5,940 bases of DNA from Pseudonocardiales bacterium (GTDB lineage: Bacteria > Actinomycetota > Actinomycetes > Mycobacteriales > Pseudonocardiaceae): assembly GCA_025465385.1 (NCBI GenBank), contig JAODNG010000253.1, forward strand, positions 1-5,940, written 5' to 3'. Numbering within the stretch: the stretch's first letter is position 1; every line of letters begins with the position of its first letter. The translations under genes and the position numbers were made by a program. The notes beneath the pieces were generated by a model. The model worked only from the letters and a program-made list of their open reading frames with translations, was not told where the DNA came from and searched no databases. This document shows, piece by piece, positions 5,743 through 5,940 of this stretch.

Positions 5743-5940
5743 GCCCTTTACTCCCCTCCACTCGGTCGTCGCTTAGCTCGCCGGTCTGCAGGTCCAGCCG
5801 CCGACGCCTAGAGATACCCGCTCCGGAACGATGTGAAGCACTCATCACACCGCGGTGATCAGAACGTTCCCCGAGCTGTAGCACCTTCAGGTTTTTCAGG
5901 ACGCCGAGACCGCGAGGCTCCCCGGGGTTCACCTCGAAGG
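5743..5940. other. Region upstream of the DUF1360 gene without a supported gene
   Basis: No complete gene is evident. Two minus-strand frames are open at the right edge. One ends at a stop at 5859-5861 after 26 arginine- and proline-rich codons, and could be the C-terminal tail of a gene lying to the right. The other stays open into the DUF1360 gene in a different frame, loses coding-like third-position bias after about 25 codons, and is probably an accidental shadow. The rest is likely the DUF1360 promoter region; a short palindrome within it is listed separately. Confidence 0.4.
5844..5859. promoter_or_regulatory. Palindrome upstream of the DUF1360 gene
   Basis: CACCGCGGTG (5848-5857) is a perfect 10-base palindrome, nested in a second, offset repeat ATCAC-N6-GTGAT (5844-5859). 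It lies about 105 bases upstream of the DUF1360 start. It could be an operator for a dimeric regulator. No U-tract follows on either strand, so it is not a terminator. Low certainty, since short GC palindromes are common in such genomes. Confidence 0.25.

Noticed and set aside
5749..5761. A second copy of the riboswitch core: GTGGAGGGGAGTA on the minus strand before the DUF1360 gene matches 4055-4067 over 13 bases.
   Set aside because: The other aptamer parts are missing: no CCTCC partner, no P2/P3 stems and no GAGACCTCC block before the start codon. The purine-rich sequence is explained as the ribosome-binding site of the DUF1360 gene.
5420..5932. 170-residue minus-strand frame overlapping the DUF1360 gene.
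   Set aside because: It overlaps the well-supported DUF1360 frame over most of its length, is arginine-rich, and resembles no family; a shadow frame.

Overview
The window is GC-rich bacterial DNA with actinobacterial character. It shows strong C/G preference at third codon positions, GTG starts, a TerC gene behind a manganese-type riboswitch, and a promoter-like element of the mycobacterial TANNNT leaderless type. Mycobacteriales is the best guess, but nothing in the sequence proves the genus.

Layout. Positions 1-374 (minus) are the N-terminal part of an exported glycerophosphodiester phosphodiesterase that runs off the left edge. Positions 485-3915 (minus) are a two-gene transport operon. 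Its first gene encodes an 860-residue fusion: a membrane-anchored, extracytoplasmic S15/CocE-type serine hydrolase joined through a second transmembrane helix to a cytoplasmic ABC ATPase. Its second gene overlaps the first by four bases and encodes the matching ABC-2 type permease. Positions 3916-4194 are a divergent control region. On the operon side it holds a leaderless-type promoter, a palindromic operator candidate and a PhoP-like direct repeat. On the other side it holds a well-formed yybP-ykoY (Mn2+) riboswitch. Positions 4195-5205 (plus) encode a TerC/Alx family membrane protein, a probable Mn2+ exporter. Positions 5218-5742 (minus) encode a DUF1360 membrane protein, convergent with TerC and only 12 bases away. 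Positions 5743-5940 hold no gene I can support.

How it fits together. The TerC leader can be read almost completely as a switch. The 3' strand of aptamer stem P1 (CCTCC) can pair either with an upstream GGAGG (aptamer folded) or with the GGAGG ribosome-binding site of terC. This predicts translation ON with Mn2+. The hydrolase-ATPase fusion and its permease look like one export machine with its own external hydrolase, which could process or detoxify what is pumped out; the substrate is unknown. The riboswitch is a known class. The fused transporter-hydrolase architecture and the regulatory elements in the divergent region are the parts most worth following up.
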